NCBI GenBank assembly: GCA_027459525.1
Contig: DAIDIC010000033.1
Coordinates: forward strand, 1 to 15,743
Reading direction: 5' to 3'
Length of the DNA stretch: 15,743 nt
From: JAJYBV01 sp021812265
Lineage (GTDB): Bacteria; Chloroflexota; Ktedonobacteria; Ktedonobacterales; JACDGC01
Both the position numbers and the translations under genes were made by a program. Each line of letters starts with the position of its first letter. Position 1 is the first letter of the stretch. The notes below the pieces were generated by a model, which saw nothing but the letters and a program-made list of their open reading frames with translations, did not search any database and was not told the DNA's origin. Shown here piece by piece: positions 15,479 to 15,743 of this stretch.

Positions 15479-15743
15479 CTAGAGATTTGCGTAAAAATAT
15501 GGCACGCGTTCTTCCTGAGCGAAAAGGTCGAAGATATGCGGCAGGACATCGGGAGCGATCCCTCGACCGTGATCGCGTACGCGAATCGCCGCCGATTCTC
15601 CGTCGCGCAACAGTTCGAGTTCGATTGTCGCTCCGCATTCACTGTACTTGGAGGCATTATTTAAGAGATTGCCGATAACTTGCGCCAGTCGGGTGCGATC
15701 ACCGGTGACGAACAGGGGTTCGGACGGCGCTCTGAGCTCAAGG
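15479..15743 (-). pseudogene. Truncated histidine kinase ATPase domain fragment
   Basis: Read on the minus strand from 15742, an open frame of 87 codons encodes the middle of a HATPase_c domain. It has the N-box (GDRTRLAQVIGNLLNNASKYS, about 14-34), the G1 box (VRDHGRGIAPDVL, 55-67) and HIFDLFAQEER (69-79). At that point family members normally continue into a G2 box with GLGIGL. Instead the frame runs VPYFYANL and stops at TAG (15481-15479). The loss of the G2 box should abolish ATP binding and kinase activity. Base composition changes near 15505, being GC-richer to the right, and the break matches where homology ends. The fragment could be a remnant left by recombination, transferred DNA, or an assembly join. 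The N-terminal part lies outside the window. Confidence 0.75.

Noticed and set aside
15351..15657. Minus-strand frames overlapping the kinase fragment
   Set aside because: Their Arg-rich translations are other frames of the HATPase sequence, which has clear N and G1 boxes in the chosen frame.
1..15743. CRISPR array, tRNA, rRNA, transposase or phage integrase genes
   Set aside because: No regular spaced repeats, no cloverleaf or conserved rRNA blocks, and no recombinase motifs were seen on either strand.

Overview
The window is a bacterial chromosomal segment with moderate GC. It carries ten confident complete genes, two small doubtful ones, one truncated gene at the right edge, and several inverted-repeat elements. 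Shine-Dalgarno (SD) sequences are easy to see and starts include ATG, GTG and TTG. The gene mix suggests a cell in which much protein sits at or outside the cytoplasmic membrane: a short secretion-type ATPase, a MoxR/DUF58/transglutaminase cassette, a membrane-anchored propeller protein, and an XRE regulator with a MmyB-type C-terminal domain. Chloroflexota would fit this mix, but that is an inference; no marker gene here proves it. No tRNA, rRNA, CRISPR array or transposase gene was seen.

Left block (1-1524, + strand): a VirB11/CpaF-like ATPase with an odd P-loop, then a doubtful 59-aa ORF, then a four-helix membrane protein behind a 21-bp-spaced direct repeat and a -10-like box. Central block (1588-7899, + strand): a hairpin-containing leader, then moxR-type ATPase, DUF58 protein, membrane transglutaminase and CCA-adding enzyme. 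Gaps are 3 to 17 nt, so these four look like one operon. MoxR, DUF58 and transglutaminase form a recurring trio thought to work on envelope or secreted proteins. The tRNA CCA enzyme is a housekeeping gene riding on the same transcript.

Second + strand block (7998-11534): a possible 40-aa protein with a strong SD, a HAD hydrolase, and an 885-aa anchored NHL/beta-propeller protein whose exported part has paired cysteines. This block converges on an XRE/MmyB regulator (minus strand) across a short hairpin.

Right block (11648-15743, minus strand): the XRE regulator, a 324-nt gene-free stretch with a nested 81-nt inverted-repeat element, an ABC-F ATPase with its own candidate extended -10 promoter, and a four-helix HsmA/TIGR03987-like membrane protein. 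That last gene has the best promoter in the window: a near-consensus -35/-10 pair lying between and across two AATATT-centred palindromes, one of them a perfect 34 bp. Beyond it, the right edge holds the C-terminal part of a histidine kinase ATPase domain that stops abruptly before the G2 box, next to a visible composition change. This could be a gene remnant or an assembly join.
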